Of a stretch of DNA of 64,000 nucleotides, positions 40,636 through 49,229 are shown one piece after another. The DNA lies in assembly GCA_017447875.1 (NCBI GenBank), contig JAFSMP010000042.1:1-64000 (forward strand). The letters run 5' to 3'. Position 1 is the first letter of the stretch; each line of letters begins with the position of its first letter. Source of the stretch: Paludibacteraceae bacterium. Its GTDB lineage: Bacteria; Bacteroidota; Bacteroidia; Bacteroidales; Paludibacteraceae. The notes beneath the pieces were generated by a model that was given only the letters and a program-made list of their open reading frames with translations, ran no database searches and was not told where the DNA came from. Both the position numbers and the translations under genes were made by a program.

Positions 40636-42636
40636 ATGCAAGACGAGCGGTATCTGAGACTGTTAAGCGAGAAATTCCCGAATGAGCAGTCCGTCATCTC
40701 GGAGTTGATCAACCTGCGGGCGATTTTGTCATTACCCAAAGGCACGGAGCATTTCGTGTCCGACCTGCACGGTGCGTCGCTGGCGTTCATACACATGCTC
40801 AAGAATGCCTCGGGAGTGGTGCGTAAGAAAGTGGACGAGGTGTACGGAGACTCGATCGCTGAAGAAGAGAAACGGGCTATATGTGCCCTTATCTACTATC
40901 CCGAAGAGCGCATGGACCTCATCAAGCGTTTCTACGCCGGCGAACAAGTGGACGGGATACTGACGCTCAACTCACAGATCTCCAATCTCCAATCGCAGGA
41001 AGACTGGTACCGCACTCGTCTGCATCAACTCATCCACATCGCTCGGGCTGTGACGATCAAATACAGTCGGTCGAAGGTCTATCGCTTGCTGCCGGATAAC
41101 TATGCGTACGTCATCAAAGAACTGCTGCATGAGTCGCATCTGGAGCAGCATGACCGGCAGACCTATTATAACGCCATCATCGATGCGATCATCGAGACCG
41201 GCTGTGCCGACCAACTCATCATCGCCGTCTGTTACCTCATCCATTCGCTTACCATCGACACGCTTCATATTGTCGGTGATATTTTCGACCGCGGTTCAGG
41301 AGCCGCTAAGATTCTCGACGTGCTCTCGACCGTGCGTAACTACGATATCGAGTGGGGCAACCACGATATCGAATGGATGGGTGCGATGACCGGCAACCTG
41401 GCGCTGTTGGCTACCGTCCTACGTGTCAGCATCCGCTACGCCAATATCGAAACCCTCGAAGAGGGTTACGGCATCAACCTCCTGCCGCTCGCTAACTTCG
41501 CGATGGAGACCTACGGCGAGGATCCGTGTACGATCTGGCAGACCAAGGACTTCGACAACAACCCGCGTCTGACGCGTTCGGCACAACTGATGGCGAAGAT
41601 GCACAAGGCCATCTCTATCATCCAGTTCAAACTCGAAGGACAAACTGTGCTGCGTCATCCGGAGTGGAAGATGGATGACCGGGCGATACTCGGTAAATGT
41701 ACATTGGTCAATGGTACATGGTCTTTGGATGGTCAGGCCTTATTGGATCAGAATCTGCCGACGGTCGATCCCAAAGACCCGTATGCACTCAGTCAGGAAG
41801 AAGAGGACCTGATGAACCAGTTATGGCGGTCGTTCCGTAAGTCCGAGAAGATGCAAAAGCACCTGCGCATGCTCTATGAGCATGGATCGCTCTATCTCGT
41901 GCGCAACGGTTTCCTACTCTACCACGCAGCCATCCCGCTCAATGCCGACGGTTCGTTCACCGAAACCGACGTATGCGGTCAACGCGTCTCCGGCAAGGCC
42001 CTCATGGATCGCACCGATGCCATCATCCGGCAAGCCTACTACGGTACCGGCCAAGCCAAACAGGATGCACTGGACTACATGCTCTATCTGTGGGAAGGAG
42101 CCAATTCTCCGCTCTATAACAAAGATAAGATGACCACTTTCGAGCGTTATTTCCTGCCCAAAGGTGAGGCTTGGGATGAACATAAAGGTGCTTATTTCAC
42201 CCTCGCTGACGATGAGAAGACTTGCGAGAAAATTCTCCGAGAATTCGGCTTAGACCCAGCGACGGGGCGTATTGTGAATGGTCACGTGCCTGTTCGTACT
42301 ATCAAAGGCGAGACACCGATGCGGGCGAACGGCAAGCGGTTTGTGATAGACGGAGGTTTCTCCAAGCCTTATCAGGAGAAGACCGGTATCGCCGGGTACA
42401 CCCTTATCTACAACAGCCACGGAATCCAACTCGTCGAGCATGACTCGTTCGAGAGTCGGGAACAGGCTATCCTCTCCGGTTCGGACATCCACAGCCGCAC
42501 CCTACTCCAGGACTTCAGCGGTCAACGCATCCGCATCAAAGATACGGACAAAGGAAAAGAGTTGCTCGAGCAGATTCACTCACTCGAACAACTCTTGGAA
42601 GCGTACCGAAACGGATCGTTCAGACAAGCGCTTTAA
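40636..42636 (+). CDS. fbp: fructose-1,6-bisphosphatase class III
   Basis: Predicted protein of 666 residues. Gluconeogenic enzyme that converts fructose-1,6-bisphosphate to fructose-6-phosphate; class III is typical of Firmicutes and Bacteroidota and has a phosphoesterase metal site: FVSDLHGASLAFIH, LHIVGDIFDRGSGA and EWGNHDIEWMGAM. The C-terminal motifs IVNGHVPVRTIKGE and FVIDGGFSKPYQ are also diagnostic. Two heptamer arrays lie in frame (ISNLQSQED at about residue 115, and KCTLVNGTWSLDG at about 355). It ends in a 17-base convergent overlap with ddh. Confidence 0.94.
   Translation: MQDERYLRLLSEKFPNEQSVISELINLRAILSLPKGTEHFVSDLHGASLAFIHMLKNASGVVRKKVDEVYGDSIAEEEKRAICALIYYPEERMDLIKRFYAGEQVDGILTLNSQISNLQSQEDWYRTRLHQLIHIARAVTIKYSRSKVYRLLPDNYAYVIKELLHESHLEQHDRQTYYNAIIDAIIETGCADQLIIAVCYLIHSLTIDTLHIVGDIFDRGSGAAKILDVLSTVRNYDIEWGNHDIEWMGAMTGNLALLATVLRVSIRYANIETLEEGYGINLLPLANFAMETYGEDPCTIWQTKDFDNNPRLTRSAQLMAKMHKAISIIQFKLEGQTVLRHPEWKMDDRAILGKCTLVNGTWSLDGQALLDQNLPTVDPKDPYALSQEEEDLMNQLWRSFRKSEKMQKHLRMLYEHGSLYLVRNGFLLYHAAIPLNADGSFTETDVCGQRVSGKALMDRTDAIIRQAYYGTGQAKQDALDYMLYLWEGANSPLYNKDKMTTFERYFLPKGEAWDEHKGAYFTLADDEKTCEKILREFGLDPATGRIVNGHVPVRTIKGETPMRANGKRFVIDGGFSKPYQEKTGIAGYTLIYNSHGIQLVEHDSFESREQAILSGSDIHSRTLLQDFSGQRIRIKDTDKGKELLEQIHSLEQLLEAYRNGSFRQAL
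40971..40998 (+). repeat. heptamer array (ATCTCCA type) inside fbp
   Basis: Units ATCTCCA, ATCTCCA, ATCGCAG, preceded by a degenerate copy; in frame, peptide ISNLQSQ. Confidence 0.7.
41690..41731 (+). repeat. heptamer array (TTGGTCA type, 6 degenerate units) inside fbp
   Basis: Units TCGGTAA, ATGTACA, TTGGTCA, ATGGTAC, ATGGTCT, TTGGATG, in frame. Units share the xTGGTxx core seen in other arrays. Confidence 0.75.
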
Positions 42637-43474
42637 CTAACTGTTCCGTATCTCCCGGTAACAGATCTATCGGAGCCAACTCGATCATCGTCTTGGCTCC
42701 GTATTTTCCACGCTCTTTCAGACGGATAGCGGCACGGGCACAACTAACCAGTACCTGACCGGTGAGCGCCGGGTTATTGATCGTCATGTTGAACTCAAAA
42801 CGCTGGTTATGCGTGTCTCCGCTTACGCCGTTACGAACGAGGTTGACACCGTGCGCCACGTTATTGAGCGCATCGATACTCGGCACCGGGATGACGTGGG
42901 TCTCATCGTGTGCGAAATAATCATCGGCCAAGAGTGCCGCTTCCACCGTCTTGAAGTCTGCACCCTCTTCGAGCTCGATATACACCATACGACGATGGAT
43001 ACCGGTGCCCAAAGGAATGGTCATACTCAGCGCGTTCTTCACGCCCTTGATGGCTTTGGCAGCTACGGTGTGACCCATACTGCGACCCGGACCGAAATTG
43101 GTGTAAGTCAGACCTTTCGGAGCCAGTGCCAGCAGGATAGCACGGATCATCGAGTCCGAACCCGGATCCCAACCGGCAGAGATAATGCTGACGGCTTGGT
43201 TGGTCTTGCAAACGGGATCAAGGGCACTACGGAGCGACCAGATCTGGCCGTGGATATCAAAACTGTCCACCGTGCATATGCCGCGTGCGGCAAGCACAGC
43301 AGCGAACTTCTGCACCTCGCGGGTCGGTGTACAAACCAGGACGGCATCTGCATCGATGCAGTCCAGACAGTCATTGTGGTGATAGATGCCGGAAAGATCC
43401 ATATCCGGCGCAGCCTTGATGGCTTCTTCTGCGGCACGGCCGATATTGCCGTAACCTAAAATTGCAACTTTCAT
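42620..43474 (-). CDS. ddh: meso-diaminopimelate dehydrogenase
   Basis: Predicted protein of 284 residues. One-step NADPH-dependent formation of meso-DAP from tetrahydrodipicolinate, for peptidoglycan and lysine. N-terminal Rossmann motif AILGYGNIGRAAEEAI, then VSIISAGWDPGSDSMIRAI, TNFGPGRSMGHTVAAKA and HDETHVIPVPSIDALNNVAH, which match Ddh. Slightly shorter than the C. glutamicum enzyme (about 320). It converges with fbp (17-base overlap) and ends the glnN-glmS-4HB-ddh run; the octamer array at 43484 lies just upstream of its start. Confidence 0.93.
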   Translation of the reverse strand: MKVAILGYGNIGRAAEEAIKAAPDMDLSGIYHHNDCLDCIDADAVLVCTPTREVQKFAAVLAARGICTVDSFDIHGQIWSLRSALDPVCKTNQAVSIISAGWDPGSDSMIRAILLALAPKGLTYTNFGPGRSMGHTVAAKAIKGVKNALSMTIPLGTGIHRRMVYIELEEGADFKTVEAALLADDYFAHDETHVIPVPSIDALNNVAHGVNLVRNGVSGDTHNQRFEFNMTINNPALTGQVLVSCARAAIRLKERGKYGAKTMIELAPIDLLPGDTEQLVKALV

Positions 43475-43483
43475 ATTATTAAT

Positions 43484-43520
43484 GGGTTAGTGGGTTAGTG
43501 GGTTAGAGGTTATTGGGTCA
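43484..43520. repeat. octamer array (GGGTTAGT type) between ddh and the four-helix-bundle gene
   Basis: Units GGGTTAGT, GGGTTAGT, GGGTTAGA, then GGTTATT and GGGTCAA. It encodes the last residues of the four-helix-bundle protein (PITSNPLTH) and its stop. The same unit recurs inside glmS (45115). Confidence 0.9.
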
Positions 43521-43891
43521 ATTGGTTGTTTTTTCAAACGTTTATTCCGAATACCGGACAGGATAGCTGAAACATTATTTATTTGTTTCTCTATTTCGGA
43601 ATACTCTGACGAGGATATATACTCCAAGTCGCAAGCAATGTCCATTTGACAATCTATTTCTCTTAATGAACCATACGCGATTTCGAAGAAATGGACTTGT
43701 TCTTTCGAGGAAAAACGTCCGAAACCTTCAGAAATATTGGAAGGAACTGATATAACAGCTCTTCTCAATTGATCACACAAAGCATATTGTTCCTCCTTTG
43801 GGAACTTTTTTAGTAATAAATATACCATTTTAACGAGTATTTTTGACTCGATGTAAACATTTAATTTTTTATAATCGTATTTTGTTTCCAT
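43487..43891 (-). CDS. four-helix-bundle protein (S23/IVP, Avd-like)
   Basis: Predicted protein of 134 residues from METKYDYKKLNVYIESKILV (ATG 43891). The family pattern is clear: QLRRAVISVPSNISEGFGRFSSKEQVHFFEIAYGSLREIDCQ. Members form pentameric four-helix barrels, occur in 23S rRNA intervening sequences, and as Avd are part of diversity-generating retroelements; free-standing copies have no known role. No reverse transcriptase or rRNA is near. The gene is clearly more AT-rich than its neighbours. It sits between two different octamer arrays, one on each side, and its C-terminus is encoded by one of them. Confidence 0.88.
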   Translation of the reverse strand: METKYDYKKLNVYIESKILVKMVYLLLKKFPKEEQYALCDQLRRAVISVPSNISEGFGRFSSKEQVHFFEIAYGSLREIDCQMDIACDLEYISSSEYSEIEKQINNVSAILSGIRNKRLKKQPIDPITSNPLTH

Positions 43892-43904
43892 AATTATATA
43901 TATT

Positions 43905-43944
43905 TTAATCCTCTCATCCACTCATCCTCTCATCCACTCATCCA
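43905..43944. repeat. octamer array (CTCATCCA type) upstream of the four-helix-bundle gene
   Basis: Units TTAATCCT, CTCATCCA, CTCATCCT, CTCATCCA, CTCATCCA, ending at the glmS stop codon. The same unit recurs inside glmS (45162). Confidence 0.9.
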
Positions 43945-45846
43945 TTATTCAACCGTGACCGATTTTGCCAAATTACGGGGTTGATCCACGTCGCAACCCT
44001 TGACGACAGCGATGTGGTAAGCAAGCAGCTGGAGCGGTATCACCGTCAGCAGCGGCGTGAGACACTCTTCGGTCTGCGGCACTTCGATGATATAGTCGGC
44101 GATCTTGCTGACCAGTTCATCGCCTTCCGTGACGACGGCGATCACCCTACCCTTGCGGGCTTTGATCTCCTGGATGTTACTTACCACTTTCTCGTACGTG
44201 CCGCAATGCGGTGCCACCACGACTACCGGCATCTCTTGCGAGATAAGGGCGATCGGGCCGTGTTTCATCTCGGCGGCAGGATAACCCTCCGCATGGATAT
44301 AGGAGATCTCCTTCAGTTTGAGCGCTCCTTCCATCGCTACCGGGAAATTGTATCCGCGGCCCAGATAGATGAAGTTCTGCGCATAGGTAAAGGTTTTGGC
44401 GAAATCGGCTATCCGTTTGTTTTGTCCGAGCACTCGTTCAATCTTATCGGGTATCTGACCCAGTTCGCGCACGATACGCAGGTACTGCTCTTGCGTCATC
44501 GTGCCTTTCTCCTTGCCGATACAGAGAGCCAGCATCGTGAGCGCTACCACCTGCGCCGTGAAGGCTTTGGTGGACGCCACGCCGATCTCCGGTCCTACGT
44601 GGGTGTAGCATCCGCTGTCACTCACACGCGGGATAGAAGCACCGACGACGTTACATATCGAGAAGATGAACGCTCCTTTGGACTTGGCCAACTGGATCGC
44701 AGCCAGCGTGTCTGCGGTCTCACCCGACTGCGAGATAGCGATTACTACGTCGTCTTTGTTGATGACGGGTTTGCGGTAGCGGAACTCGGACGAGTACTCC
44801 ACCTCCACCGGTATCTGCGCGAACTCCTCGATCGCGTACATAGCGATCAGTCCGGCGTGCCAACTGGTGCCGCAAGCCGTGATGATGATACGTTTGGCAT
44901 TGAGGAAACGGTCTTTGTTGTCAATAAAACCGGATAACGCGATATTGTCCTGCCGCACGTTCACACGACCGCGCATAGAATCGGTCAACGTACGCGGCTG
45001 CTCGAAAATCTCCTTAAGCATGAAATGCGGATAACCGCCTTTCTCCAGTTGACTCAGCGATAACTCAAGACGCTTGATCTCCGGGGTCTTCGTCACATTA
45101 TTGATGGTAGTAACGGTTAGTGGGTTAGTGGTTAGTGGGTTAGTGGATTCCTCAGATTCACTCATCCTCTCATCCTCTAATCCTCTCATCCTTATACACA
45201 CCACCTCTTCATCTTCGATGTAGATCACTTGATCCGTGTACTCAACGATAGGAGTTGCGTCGGAAGCGAGGAAGTACTCGTCTTCACCGATACCGACTAC
45301 CAACGGAGAACCCTTACGGGCAGCAATCAACGTATCCGGATGTTCCTTATCGAGGATGGCAATGGCATAAGCACCGATCACCTGCTGCAGCGCCAGTTGC
45401 ACGGCGGTCTTCAGGTCCACGTGTTGGTTCACCTGGGTGTATTCCACCAACTGCACCAGCACCTCGGTATCGGTGTCGGACTTGAAGGTGTAACCTTGCT
45501 CCATCAGACCGGCCTTGAGCACCGCGTAGTTCTCGATGATGCCGTTGTGGATGATCGCCAGGCGCTCCGACTCCGAGTAATGCGGATGGGCGTTGACCGT
45601 GTTCGGTTCACCGTGCGTAGCCCAGCGCGTATGCGCGATACCGATACATCCGTTCGTGTCTTTCTCCGCGCAGAAAGCCTCCAGTTCCTCCACCTTGCCT
45701 TTCGCCTTATAGACGTTCAGTTGTCCCTGCTCGTTGATGAGCGCCACGCCGGCACTGTCGTACCCGCGGTATTCCAAACGATGCAAACCTTTAATAAGTA
45801 TAGGATAAGCTTTCCGCTTTCCTATGTATCCAACAATTCCACACAT
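43945..45846 (-). CDS. glmS: glutamine-fructose-6-phosphate aminotransferase (isomerising)
   Basis: Predicted protein of 633 residues. It makes glucosamine-6-phosphate, the first step to UDP-GlcNAc. The mature N-terminus is MCGIVGYIGKRKA with the catalytic Cys2; the glutaminase domain includes HTRWATHGEPN. Two SIS domains follow (CGTSWHAGLIAMY, ISQSGETADTLAAI), and the end is PRNLAKSVTVE. Between the domains, around residues 228-255, is an extra stretch (DERMSESEESTNPLTTNPLT) encoded by two octamer arrays; it is not part of the usual enzyme. The glmS start follows glnN by one base, coupling glutamine synthesis and use. Confidence 0.96.
   Translation of the reverse strand: MCGIVGYIGKRKAYPILIKGLHRLEYRGYDSAGVALINEQGQLNVYKAKGKVEELEAFCAEKDTNGCIGIAHTRWATHGEPNTVNAHPHYSESERLAIIHNGIIENYAVLKAGLMEQGYTFKSDTDTEVLVQLVEYTQVNQHVDLKTAVQLALQQVIGAYAIAILDKEHPDTLIAARKGSPLVVGIGEDEYFLASDATPIVEYTDQVIYIEDEEVVCIRMRGLEDERMSESEESTNPLTTNPLTVTTINNVTKTPEIKRLELSLSQLEKGGYPHFMLKEIFEQPRTLTDSMRGRVNVRQDNIALSGFIDNKDRFLNAKRIIITACGTSWHAGLIAMYAIEEFAQIPVEVEYSSEFRYRKPVINKDDVVIAISQSGETADTLAAIQLAKSKGAFIFSICNVVGASIPRVSDSGCYTHVGPEIGVASTKAFTAQVVALTMLALCIGKEKGTMTQEQYLRIVRELGQIPDKIERVLGQNKRIADFAKTFTYAQNFIYLGRGYNFPVAMEGALKLKEISYIHAEGYPAAEMKHGPIALISQEMPVVVVAPHCGTYEKVVSNIQEIKARKGRVIAVVTEGDELVSKIADYIIEVPQTEECLTPLLTVIPLQLLAYHIAVVKGCDVDQPRNLAKSVTVE
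45115..45145. repeat. octamer array (GGTTAGTG type) inside glmS
   Basis: Units GGTTAGTG, GGTTAGTG, GTTAGTG, GGTTAGTG, in frame in the interdomain linker. Same unit as 43484-43520. Confidence 0.9.
45162..45193. repeat. octamer array (TCATCCTC type) inside glmS
   Basis: Units TCATCCTC, TCATCCTC, TAATCCTC, TCATCCTT, 16 bases from the previous array. Same unit as 43905-43944 and the same order on the strand. Confidence 0.9.
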
Positions 45847-45847
45847 A

Positions 45848-48034
45848 TTAGTGAATAAACATTAGTTCTCTGTATTTAGGTAACGTCCACAACTCGTCAT
45901 CGACGATCAGTTCGAGGGCGTCTGCATGAGCTCTAATCTCCGCCATCAGCGGCAGGACGGTATCGTGGTACGCGACGGCTTTGCTGCGCTCGTCGGGTTG
46001 ACGGTTGGCTTTATGCCGGGCTTCGGTCATCCGCTCTACTCCGTCAAGGATCGCACCTGAGTGTTCTTCGATCTGCTTGATGATGATATAGTCCATGGCG
46101 TTGAGGGATGCCGTCTCGTCGGCGGAGAAGACTTGTTTCACCGCCAGCACGTTCTGCAGCAGCATCGTCTGGTAGCGTTTGGCGGCAGGTAGCACGTGGT
46201 TCACTACGAGATCTCCCATCACGCGACTCTCGATCTGCAGTTTCTTGACGTAGGTCTCCCATTTGACCTCACAACGGCTCTGCAATTCCGCGTGCGTGAG
46301 TACGCCTGTGCGCTCGAACATATTTATACTGCTGTCACTCAGGTAACGGTCAATCACTACCGGCACCGAAGTCTCGCAGTCCAAACCGCGTTTCTCCGCT
46401 TCTGTTTTCCATTCCTCGCTGTAGCCGTTGCCGTCAAAGCGGATCGCCTTGCAAGCCACGATATATTTCTTGATCACGTCGAACAGCACCCGCTCTTTGG
46501 CTTCGCCCTTGTCGATACGTGCATCGACCTCTTGCTTGAAGAGCATCAACTGATCGGCCACCGCTGCGTTGAGCGCTAACATCGCGGCACCGCAGTTGGC
46601 ACTCGATCCTACCGCACGGAACTCGAACCGGTTACCGGTGAAGGCAAACGGCGAGGTGCGGTTGCGGTCGGTGTTATCCAAGAGGATCTCCGGGATGTTG
46701 GCCACACCGAGCTTCATCTCTTTCTTGGCATTGATGATGATGGCTTCCTCAGCCTTAGCGTGCTCCAGTTTGTCGAGCACCTCGCTGATCTGCTTGCCTA
46801 AGAAGACGGAAATGATAGCGGGCGGTGCCTCGTTCGCGCCCAGACGGTGCTCGTTGGTCGCACTCACGATAGATGCTTTGAGCAGACCGTTATGACGTTG
46901 AACAGCCATGAGGACATTGACGAGGAAGGTGATGAACTGCAGGTTCTGATACGGGTTCTTACCCGGTGCCAGCAGGTTGATGCCTGTGTTCGTGGACATC
47001 GACCAGTTGCAGTGCTTACCGCTTCCGTTTACACCCGCATAGGGTTTCTCATGCAATAAAACGCGGAAATGATGCTTCTCCGCCACGCGCTCCATGATAC
47101 TCATCACGAGCAGGTTATGATCGTTGGCCAGGTTGACCTCTTCGAAGATCGGCGCCATCTCAAACTGGTTAGGTGCCACCTCGTTATGACGCGTCCGAAC
47201 AGGGATACCGGCTTTCAGCGCTTCGTATTCCAGTTCCCGCATGAAGGCTAACACACGTGCCGGTATCGCACCGAAATAATGATCCTCCAGCTGCTGACTC
47301 TTGGCGCTGTTATGTCCCATCAGCGTGCGACCCGTCAGCATCAGATCCGGACGGGCGTTATACAAAGCTTCGTCCACTAAGAAATACTCCTGCTCCCAAC
47401 CCAAATTCGCGTGTACGTGTTTCACTTGTTTATCGAAATACGCGCACACCTCGCGTGCGGCGTGACAGAGCGAGGCCGTCGAACGGATCAGCGGTGTCTT
47501 ATAATCCAGCGCCTCACCTGTATAGGCCACAAACACCGTCGGTATACAGAGCGTATCGCCGATCAGGAACACCGGACTCGAAGGATCCCAAGCCGAGTAA
47601 CCGCGGGCCTCGAAGGTGTTACGGATACCTCCGGATGGGAAAGACGAAGCGTCCGGCTCCTGCTGGTACAGACTCTCTCCGCTGAACTCCTCCAGCAGCG
47701 TACCGTTCTTTAGCGTGAAGAACGCATCGTGCTTCTCAGCCGTACCACCGGTCAGCGGCTGGAACCAGTGCGTGAAATGCGTCGCACCGCGATCCATCGC
47801 CCATTTGCGGATACCGATCGCCACCACTCCGGCAATGTCACGGTGAATCGTCCGACCGTTATCCACATCGTCGAAGAGTTGGTCCAGTACATCCTGTGCG
47901 ATATATTCCTTCATCTTCTCACGCGTGAAGACGTCAGAAGCGAAATAGTCCTTCACTTTACCTTCCGGTTCTTCTACAACCGCAGGTTTACGGTCAAATG
48001 CCATTTTTAACGCATCAAAACGAATATTGCTCAT
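45848..48034 (-). CDS. glnN: type III glutamine synthetase
   Basis: Predicted protein of 728 residues from MSNIRFDALKMAFDRKPAVV (ATG 48034; a frame to 48061 is less likely). GSIII assimilates ammonia into glutamine with ATP. Family signatures: WFQPLTGGTAEKHDAF, NLGWEQEYFLVDE with metal-binding Glu, GIPVRTRHNEVAPNQFEMAP, EKPYAGVNGSGKHCNWSM and FRAVGSSANCGAAMLALN. Length fits GSIII (about 730), much longer than GSI. First gene of the glnN-glmS unit behind the 48087 promoter. Confidence 0.97.
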   Translation of the reverse strand: MSNIRFDALKMAFDRKPAVVEEPEGKVKDYFASDVFTREKMKEYIAQDVLDQLFDDVDNGRTIHRDIAGVVAIGIRKWAMDRGATHFTHWFQPLTGGTAEKHDAFFTLKNGTLLEEFSGESLYQQEPDASSFPSGGIRNTFEARGYSAWDPSSPVFLIGDTLCIPTVFVAYTGEALDYKTPLIRSTASLCHAAREVCAYFDKQVKHVHANLGWEQEYFLVDEALYNARPDLMLTGRTLMGHNSAKSQQLEDHYFGAIPARVLAFMRELEYEALKAGIPVRTRHNEVAPNQFEMAPIFEEVNLANDHNLLVMSIMERVAEKHHFRVLLHEKPYAGVNGSGKHCNWSMSTNTGINLLAPGKNPYQNLQFITFLVNVLMAVQRHNGLLKASIVSATNEHRLGANEAPPAIISVFLGKQISEVLDKLEHAKAEEAIIINAKKEMKLGVANIPEILLDNTDRNRTSPFAFTGNRFEFRAVGSSANCGAAMLALNAAVADQLMLFKQEVDARIDKGEAKERVLFDVIKKYIVACKAIRFDGNGYSEEWKTEAEKRGLDCETSVPVVIDRYLSDSSINMFERTGVLTHAELQSRCEVKWETYVKKLQIESRVMGDLVVNHVLPAAKRYQTMLLQNVLAVKQVFSADETASLNAMDYIIIKQIEEHSGAILDGVERMTEARHKANRQPDERSKAVAYHDTVLPLMAEIRAHADALELIVDDELWTLPKYRELMFIH

Positions 48035-48086
48035 ACTTTTGACGTGATTTTTTGTTTTCAATCCGATTAATTTTCAAAATCGACCG

Positions 48087-48118
48087 CAAAATTACTGTTT
48101 TTTTTTGATATATGCAAA
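48087..48118 (-). promoter_or_regulatory. promoter of glnN
   Basis: Minus strand: TTTGC (48114-48118), extension ATATATC, -7 TAATTTTG (48087-48094), about 55 bases before the ATG. Confidence 0.75.
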
Positions 48119-48134
48119 TTTTCGAGCAAAAAAA

Positions 48135-48159
48135 TCAAAAAAAGAGCACCTTTCGGTGC
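48135..48159 (-). terminator. short-stem terminator upstream of the glnN promoter
   Basis: Minus-strand stem GCACC/GGTGC with GAAA loop (48146-48159) followed by a U-rich tract (48135-48143). It isolates glnN from upstream transcription. Confidence 0.65.
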
Positions 48160-48452
48160 GTAGTGGTAACGATGTGGTATCGTAAATGGATGCCAAATAC
48201 CTGCTAAATGACAATGGCCCTACAGGGACGTTCAGGATGGTCGCGGGATGGTCGCGGGTGAACATGCTAAATGAAAGTAAAATATAAGCTAAAAATACTG
48301 ATTTTTTGGGCTTCTAAAATTCAACTATAATCTATTGGTTTATAATGATTTACATTGACACAAAAATATACATACTCTAGGATTGCCTGCTGATGCCTTG
48401 TATATACCCTGCATGGAGTACTTATTTTGAGTGCAGAAAGAGGTTCAAACAA
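48160..48452. other. non-coding gap of about 290 bases
   Basis: AT-rich, no convincing gene on either strand; a 90-codon frame (48321-48593, minus) overlaps the next gene's end and terminator. The only structure seen is a tandem pair of the 11-mer GATGGTCGCGG (48237-48258), and a TGCTAAATGA pair (48206 and 48267). Confidence 0.5.
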
Positions 48453-48485
48453 TAAAAAAGCAGCACTCTTTTGATTGTGTGCTGC
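48453..48485 (-). terminator. terminator of the 48514 gene
   Basis: Minus-strand stem GCAGCAC/GTGCTGC (48479-48485 with 48460-48466), followed by UUUUUU (48453-48459 region). Confidence 0.8.
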
Positions 48486-48513
48486 GGTTGAAAGATTGTT
48501 TTGAGATTTGCCT

Positions 48514-49215
48514 TTATTGTGCGATCTGCTCTTTGATGACGGCAGAGATTTTGGGAGCGATTTTATGGTAGGCTTCCTGCGCCGCTTGCTCAAAGCCGAA
48601 CGGAGAACCGCCTTTCTCGGTCACGCTGTTTTCTTGCAGACGTTTGCCGGTTGCCGTCTTTACGATGACGGTTTTGGCATCCACATAGGCGAAATACGTA
48701 CTCATACCACCAAAGTCGGCTTTGTTGTACTCGCGTGCTTTGGCAGTGATGGTGACCGTCCAATCCGACATGGAGACGCTATCCACAAAAGACACATCGC
48801 TCTCGGAAAGGGCGCTTTGCACTTCATCCAACAATGCGCCATACTCACCGTCAAACAGTTTCGCCTCACAAGAAATATACACGTTTGTATAGCGCAACTG
48901 ATTTGCTTTGTTTGTCAGGTAACGCTTAGTTTCCTGTAGTTGCGAGAGAGATGGCACATCTGCGCTTTCTGCATCGTTCATTTGCCCCAACTGCTTGTAG
49001 CTAGCCTCTACGGTTTCTATCTGCCGGATCGTTTTCTCAATCAGCGTCTTTGCCTGCCCCTTTTCGCCTTTCTTGATAAGGATGTTTATTTGCGGCAAGG
49101 TCGCATCTATAGCATCTATTTCCGTCGTGATTTGTTGGGTAAGTTGTCGGGAATCCGTTTGCGCAAAGGCTGAAAGAGAAATGGCAGAAAGCAAAATAAG
49201 TAATAGTTTTTTCAT
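48514..49215 (-). CDS. exported protein of unknown function
   Basis: Predicted protein of 233 residues, signal peptide MKKLLLILLSAISLSAFAQ. The N-terminal half is a long amphipathic helical region (DATLPQINILIKKGEKGQA, TIRQIETVEASYKQL). The C-terminal half is beta-rich with YTNVYISCEAKLFDGEYGALLD and a conserved-looking FVDSVSMSDWTVTITAKARE. Possibly related to small envelope proteins of the LPP20 type, but no family can be named. It lies 14 bases downstream of the CsgG-like gene and shares its transcript; both have lower GC than their neighbours. Confidence 0.7.
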   Translation of the reverse strand: MKKLLLILLSAISLSAFAQTDSRQLTQQITTEIDAIDATLPQINILIKKGEKGQAKTLIEKTIRQIETVEASYKQLGQMNDAESADVPSLSQLQETKRYLTNKANQLRYTNVYISCEAKLFDGEYGALLDEVQSALSESDVSFVDSVSMSDWTVTITAKAREYNKADFGGMSTYFAYVDAKTVIVKTATGKRLQENSVTEKGGSPFGFEQAAQEAYHKIAPKISAVIKEQIAQ

Positions 49216-49229
49216 TGATGTAATTATTT

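Noticed and set aside
43487-43891. Diversity-generating retroelement suggested by the Avd-like protein
   Set aside because: No reverse transcriptase, template/variable repeat pair or C-type-lectin target is present in the window.
48321-48593. 90-codon minus-strand frame
   Set aside because: It overlaps the terminator and 3' end of the 48514 gene and has low-complexity composition; no start signal.
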